From Psychrobacter immobilis (GTDB lineage Bacteria; Pseudomonadota; Gammaproteobacteria; Pseudomonadales; Moraxellaceae): 64,000 nt of DNA. The DNA lies in NCBI RefSeq assembly GCF_904846175.1, contig NZ_CAJGZM010000004.1, positions 310,001 through 374,000 of the forward strand, written 5' to 3'. The translations under genes and the position numbers were made by a program. The notes under the pieces are model-generated. The model did no database searches. It saw only the letters and a list, made by a program, of their open reading frames with translations, and was not told where the DNA came from. This document shows, piece by piece, positions 19,537-28,500 of this stretch (position 1 is the stretch's first letter; every line of letters begins with the position of its first letter).

Positions 19537-20796
19537 ATGCCTGACTCTTCTTTCCAGCCTACTCAGACATCAGCACCGAAAATTGCCATTATTGGGGGCG
19601 GCTTAACGGGCTTATTTACTGCTACCTTATTAGAACGTGCTTTTAGCCAAATTAATGACCAGAAAATTAATGACAAGTCTTTAATACCACAAATTACCAT
19701 TTTTGAAAAATCCCGTAGCGTTGGTCGTTTAGCGACTCGTTTAGCGACTCGTTTAGCGACTCGTTATCGCACCGATAGCCATACTAATAAAGACTGGCAA
19801 TGGGCATTTGGGGCGCAGTTTTTTACCGCCAAAAGTGCAAGCTTTCAGCAGTTTATTGAGCCTTGGTTAAAGACGGTTTTGCTACAGCCTTGGCGCGCGC
19901 AAGTTGTGAATTTAATCCCAATAAATGCGAATAATCAGATACCTGATATTCAACCAAAAGAGCAATGGAACAGCACACAAGCGCGCTATATCAGCACGCC
20001 AAAGATGACCAGTTGGGGGCGAGCATTAGCCGATGAGTTACAGCATACCACCATCAATTTTAAAACTCGCGTCGCACCTTTGGCTCAATATAACCAAACT
20101 CTCGCTAATAAAACCAGCAAGAAAACCGAGCTATTTGACGAAGAGGGCAACAGTCTTGGCAGTTTTGATTGGGTCATTTGCACCGCGCCAAATGGGCAAG
20201 CGATAGAGCTCATGGCAGATAGTGGCTTTGCTGAACAAGCAAAAATCACTGAGCCACAAATGCAAGCCTGCTATACCTTGATGCTCGGCTGGGATGATAA
20301 GCAGCCATTGCCTGAGGCGCTAAGCTGTCAGGCAATGTTGTGGGATGTGGCTTATGTACAGAATTCTATACTTGATAGAATATTTATCGAGCATCAAAAG
20401 CCTGCACATAACGAGCTATTACCTAGCATCACTATTCATGCGCGCAATGTTTGGTCAGAGCAGCATGTCGATGCCGATATTGATACTGTAAAAGCACAGC
20501 TACTCGTAGCCGCCAAGCAAGCTTTAGGTTGGAATGAGAAAAGCACGCCGAGCCAAATTGACTGTCATCGCTGGCGTTATGCTGCGACCGTCAAGGTGTC
20601 TAATACAGTTTTTAATAATATAGATTCTACTAATATAGATTCTAATAAAGAGCCATTAGGAATATTGGTCGATAACGAGCAGCGATGGATTGTCAGCGGC
20701 GATTGGTGCGGGCAAGGCAATATAGAAAGCTGCTATCAAATGGCAACACAAACGGTCGCAAGGATTTGCGCGCACTCATTAGTTAGTGCGGATTAA
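19537..20796 (+). CDS. Renalase-like FAD/NAD(P)-dependent amine-oxidase-fold protein with internal repeats
   Basis: The N-terminal G-G-G-L-T-G-L (about residue 20) and the E-K-S-R-S-V-G-R-L-A-T-R segment match the Rossmann FAD site of bacterial renalase-like oxidoreductases. A-F-G-A-Q-F-F-T-A near residue 90 and G-D-W-C-G near the C-terminus are also as expected. Family members oxidise dihydronicotinamide isomers, but the substrate here is unproven. Three in-frame duplications are visible: I-N-D-x-K-I-N-D near residue 42, R-L-A-T three times at 19726-19761, and N-I-D-S twice near 20620-20650. The family usually has a single G-G-R-x-A-x-R, so the expanded motif is odd. The gene is alone, after the acs terminator. 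Confidence 0.78.
   Translation: MPDSSFQPTQTSAPKIAIIGGGLTGLFTATLLERAFSQINDQKINDKSLIPQITIFEKSRSVGRLATRLATRLATRYRTDSHTNKDWQWAFGAQFFTAKSASFQQFIEPWLKTVLLQPWRAQVVNLIPINANNQIPDIQPKEQWNSTQARYISTPKMTSWGRALADELQHTTINFKTRVAPLAQYNQTLANKTSKKTELFDEEGNSLGSFDWVICTAPNGQAIELMADSGFAEQAKITEPQMQACYTLMLGWDDKQPLPEALSCQAMLWDVAYVQNSILDRIFIEHQKPAHNELLPSITIHARNVWSEQHVDADIDTVKAQLLVAAKQALGWNEKSTPSQIDCHRWRYAATVKVSNTVFNNIDSTNIDSNKEPLGILVDNEQRWIVSGDWCGQGNIESCYQMATQTVARICAHSLVSAD
19726..19761 (+). repeat. In-frame 12-bp tandem repeat, CGTTTAGCGACT x 3
   Basis: Three perfect copies plus CGTT of a fourth encode Arg-Leu-Ala-Thr three times inside the FAD-binding motif of the renalase-like protein. The length is a multiple of three, so copy changes keep the frame. 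Confidence 0.97.
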
Positions 20797-20834
20797 GTAA
20801 TCTGCGCCAATTAAGTAAAAGGAGGCTATACACT

Positions 20835-21266
20835 ATGTTTGGATTTGATATTGATATCGGCTTGATGCAATACCATTTTTTCCAATTGGGTATTGCCTTT
20901 ATTCTCTCCCTACCGATTGCGCTCAACCGTGAGATGAAAGATAACGGTGCTGGACTTAGGACCTTTCCGCTAGTAACGATCGCTTCCTGTGCCTTTATGC
21001 TTGTAGGTATGGATATTTATGATTCGGCTGGGGAGGCGAGAATCATGTATGCCATTATCACCGGCATGGGTTTTATCGGTGGTGGGGCGATTTTTAAAAA
21101 CGAAGAAGGCTCAAAAGGTACGGCAACGGCAGCAAGTTTGTGGAATACCGGCGCTATCGGTATTTCAGTAGCCTATGGTCGCTATGAAATTGCTATTATT
21201 TTATCCTTCGTAGGCTTTTTAATTTTGCAGTTTTCAGAGCCGTTTAAATCAAAAAGTAAGCTCTAA
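20835..21266 (+). CDS. MgtC/SapB-family inner membrane protein
   Basis: A 143-residue membrane protein with four to five hydrophobic helices and the MgtC/SapB signatures. These are L-P-I-A-L-N-R-E near residue 26, G-A-G-L-R-T-F-P-L-V near 38, G-M-G-F-I-G-G-G-A-I near 76 and a T-A-A-S-L-W-N-T-G-A-I-G motif near 97. It lacks the C-terminal ACT-like cytoplasmic domain of Salmonella MgtC, like the short SapB form. Roles in magnesium limitation and virulence are known for some relatives but not implied here. The ribosome site AAAGGAGG is unusually strong, and its AGGAGG core is complementary to the loop of the candidate small RNA encoded just downstream. Confidence 0.85.
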   Translation: MFGFDIDIGLMQYHFFQLGIAFILSLPIALNREMKDNGAGLRTFPLVTIASCAFMLVGMDIYDSAGEARIMYAIITGMGFIGGGAIFKNEEGSKGTATAASLWNTGAIGISVAYGRYEIAIILSFVGFLILQFSEPFKSKSKL

Positions 21267-21374
21267 TGCTCTATAGTTTTTAGTATGCGCATCATTTTTA
21301 GCAGTCGGCGATACTAATCGTTAGGAATAATAAGCCATAGAAATAATAAAACTAAATAATGCTAAAGCACAGGC

Positions 21375-21437
21375 AAAAAAAGAGCCCACGAAGGAGGGGT
21401 CGTGGGCTGAGGAAAACTTATCATGCGACTGAACTGC
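21375..21437 (-). ncRNA. Candidate small RNA with anti-Shine-Dalgarno terminator loop
   Basis: On the minus strand a 9-bp hairpin (AGCCCACGA/TCGTGGGCT, 21383-21408) is followed by seven T residues (21375-21381), a rho-independent terminator. No gene on that strand ends here. A promoter-like TTGCTC, 17 bases, TATGCA (21472-21444) would start a transcript near 21437 of about 63 nt. The hairpin loop reads CCCCUCCU, complementary to a Shine-Dalgarno sequence, and the single-stranded 5' part contains UUUUCCUC. The mgtC-like gene 100 bases away has AGGAGG as its ribosome site. All of this is sequence inference; no expression evidence. Confidence 0.4.
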
Positions 21438-21443
21438 TATTAA

Positions 21444-21472
21444 TGCATACAAGTCACAAATAAATTGAGCAA
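21444..21472 (-). promoter_or_regulatory. Putative promoter of the candidate small RNA
   Basis: TTGCTC and TATGCA with 17-base spacing on the minus strand, placed 7 bases before the inferred start. Each hexamer matches the sigma-70 consensus only partly. Confidence 0.35.
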
Positions 21473-21828
21473 GATTTATTATTGTTAATATAAAGATGAT
21501 GTCAGAATCCACTATTTCAAGAAATTCTTACATCTGCTTACAACTGTCAGTGTACAACTGTATTTTTTACTTTTTTATCATAACCGAAATTTAGTAATTT
21601 ACCTAGTTTGCTTACATGTCATTACGTTTGGAGAAGTCGATAAGCAGCTTGACGCTAACTTTGACCTTAAATTCTGCGTAAAATAACAAGGTTTTTATAA
21701 CCATTTACCGGTTAAAATAATCGATGCTTTATTACAGCAAGAACCAACCTACACAGATGGCATGACGCCATGACCGAAAAATGCTAAGCTAGCCACATTC
21801 TTATCGTTCACTATCAACTGGGTTTGCC

Positions 21829-22515
21829 ATGACCGAGAGTACAAAGCTGCACACGCCAGAACAAAAACCGCTACTGGCGCAAAATGAGAAAAGCATTTTT
21901 AATCTGCCTAATAATCTAACGATTGCGCGTATTTTAATGATTCCGCTATTTGTAGCGATTGCTTATTGGCCGCCTGCCATGGGGATTGGGATGCCAGCAA
22001 TTTCAGATAATGTCATTGCGCGAGTAGGTATGAGTGATTTTAGCGACAGTTTACTGCGCCATTTATTGCTGACCGGCGTTTTTATTATTGCGGCGATTAC
22101 CGATTGGCTTGATGGTTATTTTGCTCGCAAGCTCAACGTAGTATCTGCCTTTGGGCGTTTTTTAGACCCCGTTGCTGATAAGCTCATGGTCGCAGCCGCG
22201 CTGATTATCTTGGTGCAATGGCATCCCAATATCATTATGGCGATTGCCGCGATTGTGATTATCTCGCGTGAAATTGCGGTATCGGCATTACGTGAATGGA
22301 TGGCAGAGCTCGGTAAAAGTACCAGTGTTGCGGTGTCTTATGTGGGTAAGCTCAAAACTACTTTTCAGATGATTGCTATCACGGTTTTATTATTAAACTG
22401 GCAATCGCTTGAGATGATAGGGTATGTATTGATGGTGGCGGCGGTAATTTTAACCTTGTGGTCGATGATGATTTATCTAAGAGCTGCTTGGCCTTACTTA
22501 AAGCAAAGTGGCTAG
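21829..22515 (+). CDS. pgsA: CDP-diacylglycerol-glycerol-3-phosphate 3-phosphatidyltransferase
   Basis: PgsA makes phosphatidylglycerol phosphate from CDP-diacylglycerol and glycerol 3-phosphate in the inner membrane, the committed step to phosphatidylglycerol and cardiolipin. The CDP-alcohol phosphotransferase signature is complete: Asp92, Asp95-Gly96, Ala99-Arg100, Gly109, Asp113 and Asp117. Several hydrophobic helices surround it. At 228 residues it is longer than E. coli PgsA (about 182) because of an N-terminal extension and a loop between the first helices. A TTGACC, 17 bases, TAACAA at 21661-21689 is a weak candidate promoter. Neighbours are unrelated. Confidence 0.9.
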   Translation: MTESTKLHTPEQKPLLAQNEKSIFNLPNNLTIARILMIPLFVAIAYWPPAMGIGMPAISDNVIARVGMSDFSDSLLRHLLLTGVFIIAAITDWLDGYFARKLNVVSAFGRFLDPVADKLMVAAALIILVQWHPNIIMAIAAIVIISREIAVSALREWMAELGKSTSVAVSYVGKLKTTFQMIAITVLLLNWQSLEMIGYVLMVAAVILTLWSMMIYLRAAWPYLKQSG

Positions 22516-22562
22516 CTCGCTCATTGTTGTAAAGATATGCTCATAAATAGCTAATGAAAGAT

Positions 22563-22600
22563 AAAAAATACCAATAGTATCAAGCTACTGGTATTTTTTT
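22563..22600 (+). terminator. Rho-independent terminator of pgsA
   Basis: A stem AAATACCAATAG/CTACTGGTATTT (one mismatch) followed by a T run, about 50 bases after the pgsA stop. Confidence 0.85.
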
Positions 22601-22760
22601 GTCTCTGATGTTTTTTGTCCTTGATATGTCCTTTAAAGCTTTACTATAGCTATTTTAAATCTTGATTGTTTGTATCGTTAAGATATACTAAAAACAGTTA
22701 ATGAGAGCCAAAATAGGCGCGTCAATATATGGAAATAATAAACTAGGTGAGGAATACCTT

Positions 22761-23576
22761 ATGAAGCTAAACAAAGAGCTGTCGTTAAGCGCCGTTTTAT
22801 TATTTGCATTATTAGCGGGTTGTTCATCATCGCCAAGCATGCAAAAAGAAAGTGCCGATGGCGCACAAGAAAATACGCAAGCGGAGTCACAAGACCGTTC
22901 AGCAGACAGGCAAGCCAATTCAGTACAAGCAGAGGCGATGCAGGACGCCGCTGAATCAGAACGTTTGGGAACGCAGTGGGGTGATGATGTGGACTCGTCA
23001 GTGACCACCGTCGATCTACGTCGCGTCAGTGACGAGCCTATTGCGCAAATGCAAGTTGCTTATGCGGACAAAAGTTATAAGGGTCGGTCGGTCAATAGTA
23101 TGTCGTTGCTGGCTGGAAAAGTTGAATTTTCAGCGGCTAGTGATAATGGTAAATTACCGCTTTATCGTGATGGTAGTCATTACTATCTGCAAGGTAGGGC
23201 CGGTCAAGCCTATCGGTTGGTATATCATAATAATAGCGCCAACACCTATGAGATTGTCGCCAGTGTCGATGGTTTAAATGTGCTCGATGGCAGTACCGCC
23301 AGTCGTTATGACAGCGGTTATGTATTAGAGCCCAACGACGATTTAGTCATTGAAGGCTTCCGTAAGAGTGAAGATGCTGTCGCTTCCTTTATCTTTAGCA
23401 AGCCAGATAACGCCTATGCCGCCAATACGGATAGCGGTTCTATAGAGAATACTGGAGTAATTGGCACCGTCATTTATGAGCTATATGATCCTGCTAAGCC
23501 TAAACGACCTGAGCCAAAATCAAAATCGCCAAAAGCATTTCCAGCAGATAATGCATATGCAAAGCCGCCACAATAA
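22761..23576 (+). CDS. Lipoprotein of unknown function
   Basis: A 271-residue predicted lipoprotein. The ATG at 22761 has GAGGA 9 bases upstream and starts a clean signal with the lipobox L-L-A-G-C (Cys21). The frame is open from 22701, but the added residues have no signal character. A Gln/Glu/Ser-rich linker (about 25-75) leads to a beta-rich domain with V-D-G-L-N-V-L-D-G and G-Y-V-L-E-P-N segments and an N-T-G-V-I-G-T-V motif. The C-terminal tail is rich in Pro and Lys. I have seen this domain pattern in gammaproteobacterial surface lipoproteins but cannot name it. Monocistronic. Confidence 0.78.
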   Translation: MKLNKELSLSAVLLFALLAGCSSSPSMQKESADGAQENTQAESQDRSADRQANSVQAEAMQDAAESERLGTQWGDDVDSSVTTVDLRRVSDEPIAQMQVAYADKSYKGRSVNSMSLLAGKVEFSAASDNGKLPLYRDGSHYYLQGRAGQAYRLVYHNNSANTYEIVASVDGLNVLDGSTASRYDSGYVLEPNDDLVIEGFRKSEDAVASFIFSKPDNAYAANTDSGSIENTGVIGTVIYELYDPAKPKRPEPKSKSPKAFPADNAYAKPPQ

Positions 23577-23620
23577 TTATCAATCATGCATGATTGATGC
23601 ATGATTATATGAATTATATA

Positions 23621-23655
23621 AAACGCCAATCGTGATAAGCGACTGGCGTTTTTAC
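23621..23655. terminator. Bidirectional rho-independent terminator
   Basis: A stem AAAACGCCAATCG/CGACTGGCGTTTT with one mismatch, between the lipoprotein gene and the convergent flavin-binding stress-type gene. Confidence 0.85.
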
Positions 23656-23703
23656 TATTAGTATTCGTGATTACTTATCTTACTTCTACTCATTATTAAG
23701 TTA

Positions 23704-24198
23704 TTACAGCTTGATAGAAAAGTTCTCACCTAAGCTTTTTTCAACTGCATTATCAGTCAAAGCCGCTGCTGCCATTTTGACCGCACTGGCAATCGCATTA
23801 CCATTGGCCCAATACTCTGCACCATGTGACACAACCTTGATGAGTTGGACTTTTGGGTCGTCTTTACCTAGTTCAAAATAAGCGTTATACATGACCGACC
23901 AAAGCTCATTGAGCTTTTCTTCATCTTCAACCAGTTCAGCAGTACCACTAATAGATAAATACTTATCAGATTCTTGAGTGACATAAGCTAAATTCACTTC
24001 TGGATTTTGTTTAATATTATCAACGGTTTCAGAAGGCTTATGACCAATAAACCAAATCTCTTTAGCGCCAATACTGGTCTCGGTGGTATTCATCGGGCAA
24101 GAGTGCAGATGATTTTCACCATTGCGTGTGGTCATCATGGTGTATTTGATATCTTTTACCATCGCTTGGATGGTGTCCATTTGCGCTTGTTTATTCAT
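23704..24198 (-). CDS. Pyridoxamine 5'-phosphate oxidase-fold general stress protein (copy 1)
   Basis: A 164-residue split-barrel flavin-binding-type protein of the general stress/PNPOx-like family. The N-terminal helix, the M-M-T-T-R-N-G-E segment and the L-S-I-S-G-T-A-E-L-V strand are typical. A W-x-x-x-Y-N-A-Y-F segment and the V-Q-L-I-K-V core also fit. It is a clear paralog of the gene at 24538-25032: same length, same C-terminal K-M-A-A-A-A-L and G-E-N/T-F-S-I/V, about half the residues shared by eye. Relatives bind FMN or F420; the reaction is unknown. AAAGGA precedes the ATG. Each copy has its own terminator. Confidence 0.83.
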   Translation of the reverse strand: MNKQAQMDTIQAMVKDIKYTMMTTRNGENHLHSCPMNTTETSIGAKEIWFIGHKPSETVDNIKQNPEVNLAYVTQESDKYLSISGTAELVEDEEKLNELWSVMYNAYFELGKDDPKVQLIKVVSHGAEYWANGNAIASAVKMAAAALTDNAVEKSLGENFSIKL

Positions 24199-24458
24199 AA
24201 TAGTTGTCCTTTACTATTGAAATATTAAGTTAAAAATTTTGGCTTTAAAAGTCGTCAGGAAATTATGCTTTAGTAAAATAATACGTCGTTCATAAATCTT
24301 AGCGAATGACTCAATAAATGTAGAATCAGTTGTTAATATAATGAAGTTGCCCGATAAAACTATATAGGTGCTCTGTAATAGGCTGTGACGCTTTGTAAGC
24401 TTTTATACTATTGAAAATATAAAGGGATTTATATGAATATAGGAAAGATTTAAGCGAT

Positions 24459-24495
24459 AAAAAAAGCCAGTAAGCATATCGCTACTGGCGTTTTT
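24459..24495 (-). terminator. Terminator of PNPOx-like copy 2
   Basis: A stem AGCCAGTA/TACTGGCG flanked by A and T tracts lies 43 bases beyond the stop of the copy at 24538-25032. The two paralogs are therefore separate transcripts. Confidence 0.75.
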
Positions 24496-24537
24496 GTTTA
24501 TCTTCCTTTTATTTATCTTCAGTGCGCTACTTATAGC

Positions 24538-25032
24538 TTATAAAGAGACAGAAAAGGTTTCGCCCATATCTTCAGCCGTTTTACCTTCTTGTAGGGCGGC
24601 GGCTGCCATTTTAAACATATTTACCACGGTACTACCACTTAACCAGCACTCTGCACCATGAGGCACGACTTTAATCAATTGTACGTTTTCATCTTCTTTG
24701 CCATCGGCAAAAAAAGCGTTATAGACAGGTGACCATAGCTCATCTAGTTTGTCTTTATCCGAAACAAGTTCTGCATCACCACTGATAGAGACATAATTTT
24801 TTTCGTCTTGGGTAGCATACGTTAGACCAATTCTAGCGTCATCTTGAATGTCTTTGACGACGTCTGAGGATTTATCACCAATAAACCAAATTTCTTTATT
24901 ATTGAGATTGACTTCGTTAGTGGTCATGGGCCAAGCATGAATATCACCTTTTTTATTGGTGGTACTCATCATAGAAAATTTAATGTCTTTAATAACGTCT
25001 TGAATTTTATCGATATGCTCTTGGTTACTCAT
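24538..25032 (-). CDS. Pyridoxamine 5'-phosphate oxidase-fold general stress protein (copy 2)
   Basis: The second of two tandem 164-residue paralogs. It shares D-I-K-x-x-M-M-x-T near residue 16, E-I-W-F-I-G near 47, S-I-S-G-x-A-E-L-V near 79 and V-Q-L-I-K-V near 117. Copy 2 carries A-W-P-M where copy 1 has S-C-P-M. AAAGGAT lies 7 bases before the ATG. The 339-base gap to copy 1 holds this gene's terminator plus copy 1's promoter region and nothing else that I recognise. A gene duplication followed by divergence is the simplest reading. Confidence 0.83.
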   Translation of the reverse strand: MSNQEHIDKIQDVIKDIKFSMMSTTNKKGDIHAWPMTTNEVNLNNKEIWFIGDKSSDVVKDIQDDARIGLTYATQDEKNYVSISGDAELVSDKDKLDELWSPVYNAFFADGKEDENVQLIKVVPHGAECWLSGSTVVNMFKMAAAALQEGKTAEDMGETFSVSL

Positions 25033-25270
25033 GGTGATTATCCTTTGTCATTATAGTGATTAGTTTTTTTATTAATGAATTATTGTTATTGATTAAATTT
25101 TTATCTTATTAGATATTCAGTTTAGACGGTCAAGCAATTAGCTCGCTAGTCCTCGTTAATAACTGCTACCTAGAATAACGATTACTGGTAGGTTATTTAT
25201 ATAGGTTGCCAGTAATGCGATGTGAGTGTTTGTAAGGACTATAAGGATTGAGTAAAAATTGTGACGTTAA

Positions 25271-25303
25271 ACACATAAGCTTTCTATGAAAAAGCTTATG
25301 TGT
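25271..25303. other. Perfect 13-bp inverted repeat
   Basis: ACACATAAGCTTT and its exact complement flank a 7-base spacer. Neither strand has a T tract next to it, so it is not a classical terminator. It lies in the roughly 500-base region between the PNPOx-like gene and purL. Confidence 0.9.
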
Positions 25304-25378
25304 AAAGTTAGAAGCGTAATACAGAGGCTATAAAGACAAGGCTAAGATGAAGTCAGTACAGGTATCTAGCCCTAGCTG

Positions 25379-25398
25379 TTTGGCAATGGTTTGCCAAA
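25379..25398. promoter_or_regulatory. 8-bp inverted repeat upstream of purL
   Basis: TTTGGCAA and TTGCCAAA flank TGGT, about 60 bases before the purL promoter. A regulator operator is possible. It does not match the E. coli PurR box. Confidence 0.4.
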
Positions 25399-25458
25399 TC
25401 TATATCTAAGCACTTGCGCAATTTATCTTGGTTTTGACCTGCTTATTACAGGGCTTCT

Positions 25459-25467
25459 TGTTATAAT
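25459..25467 (+). promoter_or_regulatory. Extended -10 promoter of purL
   Basis: TGTTATAAT is a perfect extended -10 element (TGnTATAAT). No good -35 hexamer lies at 16-18 bases, which extended -10 promoters tolerate. The start would be near 25474, about 60 bases before the chosen purL ATG. Confidence 0.6.
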
Positions 25468-25534
25468 ACGCGGACCATTTACTTTGCATGGCAGAGATGC
25501 CTGTTATTGCCTATATCCTATGGAATATGCCTTT

Positions 25535-28500
25535 ATGATGACCATCGCCGGACAACCGTTTCTTACCGATTTTCAGACGCAGCAACTCATCAGTCAGTTT
25601 CAGCAAAAAACCGAGCTAAATGTCAGCCAAATTCATACCCAGCAAGTGTATGTGTTATCACGAGAACTTTCCGGTGATGAGCATAAAAAAGCGCTAGACT
25701 TACTTGCTGTCGACAGTGCCACTGTCCTTGCCGCGCCAAAAAGCAATCAGTTACAAGTCATCGTCGGTCCGCGTTTTGGCACCATATCGCCATGGGCAAG
25801 TAAAGCGACCGATATTTTTAATAACTGTGAAATTGCGATCAATCGTGTCGAGCGCGTGATTGTTTATACGCTAACGGTCGATGGAGAAGCAGGCGAGAAA
25901 CTGCCAGTAGACGCTGAGCAATTATTGTTCGACCGTATGACCCAAAGCTTGGTTTATGATTTAAATGATGTGAATAAACTGTTTGAAGATCAGCAGCCAG
26001 CATCGCTGAATCATATTGACGTGATCGGGCAAGGTCAGTCGGCGCTTGAATCAGCCAATACCGAATTTGGTTTTGCGCTATCGAGCGAAGATATTGACTA
26101 TTTGATGAATGCTTATGTCAATGAGCTAAAGCGCAATCCAACCGACGTTGAGCTAATGATGTTTGCACAAGCAAACTCAGAGCATTGCCGTCATAAAATC
26201 TTTAACGCTGAATGGACGGTTGATGGCGCAGTACAACCTAAATCACTGTTTCAGATGATTAAGAATACTTATAAAGCCAATCCGCAAGGTATCTTGTCGG
26301 CTTATAAAGACAACGCGGCAGTAATGGCAGGTTCTGAGGGGTTGCGTTTTTATCCTATGCCTACTGATGCGATGGATGCCAACTCTGTGCATCCTTACGA
26401 TTTCCATCAAGAAGAAATCGATATCTTAATGAAAGTTGAAACCCATAACCATCCAACCGCGATTGCTCCTTATGCGGGTGCAGCGACGGGTGCAGGCGGT
26501 GAGATTCGTGATGAAGGTGCAACCGGTCGTGGCGGTAAGCCAAAAGCAGGTTTGACAGGTTTTCACGTCTCGCACTTACATATCCCAGAGCTTGCGGAAA
26601 AATGGGAGCAGTCAGGTCAATTAAGTACGCAGGATTATGGTACGCCGGATCGTATGGCAACCAGCCTTGAGATTATGACGGAAGCGCCATTAGGGTCAGC
26701 CAACTTCTCTAACGAATTTGGTCGTCCAAATTTATGCGGTTATTTCCGTAGTTTCCAATTGGATACCTCAGCGGCGAAAGATGGTAGCCAAATGCGCGGC
26801 TATCATAAGCCAATTATGCTTGCCGGTGGTTACGGCAATATCAAACGCAACTTAATTGAAAAAAATAGCATTCAACAAGGTGATTTATTAATCGTCCTTG
26901 GTGGTCCAGCCATGCAAATTGGTCTAGGCGGCGGTGCGGCCTCTTCTGTCGATAGTGGCTCATTTGATGAAGGCTTGGACTTTGCATCAGTTCAGCGTGA
27001 CAATGCTGAGATGGAACGTCGCTGTCAAGAAGTCATCGATCGTTGCTGGGCATTAGCTGGTAATGACGTTGATGCAAGTAATAATGGTAAAGATGGCAAC
27101 CCAATCGTTTCACTACATGATGTCGGTGCCGGTGGTTTATCAAATGCGATGCCAGAACTGGTCAATGACCATGAAATGGGCGCGGTACTTAATCTACGTA
27201 AAATTCCGTCGCTAGAAGCTGGCATGTCGCCAATGGCAATTTGGTCAAACGAAGCACAAGAACGTTATGTCTTGGCGATTCGCCCTGAGAGTAAAGATCA
27301 GTTCGATGCGATTTGTGCTCGTGAGCGCTGCCCGTATGCCATCTTAGGGGAAGCCACTGAAATACGTCAGCTAGTCGTTAATGATGAATTGCTACCAGAG
27401 CAGCCAGTCGATATGCCGATGCAAGTACTGCTAGGTGGTACACCGCAGATGAAGCGTAGCTTTAGCCGTCAAGATACTACCTTACCAGCGTTAGAGTTAG
27501 GCGAAGTCAATCTAGCTGAATCAGTCAAAGACGTATTACGTCATCCAACCGTTGCTAGTAAATCATTCTTGATTAGCATTGGTGACCGCTCTATTACTGG
27601 TATGGTCGTCCGCGATCAGTTCGTTGGTCGTTATCAAGTGCCCGTATCAGATTGTGCTGTTACTGCTTCAGGCTTAATCGCGCTTGATAGTCAGCCGATG
27701 AGCGGTGAAGCAATGAGTGTTGGCGAACGTACGCCGGTAGCTTTGATTAATCCAAAAGCCTCTGCACGTTTAGCCGTCGGTGAAGCAATCACCAATATCG
27801 CAGGCGCACGTATTAGTCAGCTATCTGATATCACCATGTCAGCAAACTGGATGGCAGCATGTGGCGACGATGCAGAAGATGCTGCATTATTTGATGCGGT
27901 CTATACCGTCGGTGAAGAACTCTGCCCAGCATTAGGTATTGCTATTCCAGTTGGTAAAGACTCACTATCGATGCGTGCCAATTGGACAGACGAAGACGAG
28001 AAAGGCAGCACGGATAAATCAGTCGTCTCACCAATGAGCTTGGTTATTACGGCTTTTGCCCCTGTTATTGATGTGGCAAAAACCTTAACGCCTGAGCTTA
28101 TCAATGGTGATAGTGCGTTTTACCGTATTGACTTGTCTAAAGGCAAGCTACGTCTAGGCGGTTCAATCCTTGCGCAAACCTTAAGCCAATTAGGTAATGA
28201 TTGCCCAGACTTGGCGCAACCAAGCGACTTGGTCGACTTCTTTAACTTTATCCAAGCCGGTAACTCGCAAGGCGTCATCAGTGCCTATCATGATATCGGT
28301 GATGGCGGTTTACTTGCGACTATCGCTGAGATGCAATTCACCAGCCGTCAAGGTATCAAGCTGTCATTGACCGATGACAACTTACTCGGTCAATTATTCA
28401 GTGAAGAACTGGGCGCGGTTATTCAAGTATTGCCAGAAAACGTCGCGGCTTTAATGCAAATGGCAGAAGAGTTTAATGTCAGCGATATGCTTAGCCTCGT

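Noticed and set aside
21321..21512. 63-codon hydrophobic frame on the minus strand
   Set aside because: It runs through the terminator hairpin of the candidate small RNA, lacks a ribosome site and has no recognisable protein pattern.
25381..25394. Possible sigma-54 site (TGGCAATGGTTTGC) before purL
   Set aside because: The GG-GC spacing is one base short of the sigma-54 consensus; the sequence is better explained as an inverted repeat.
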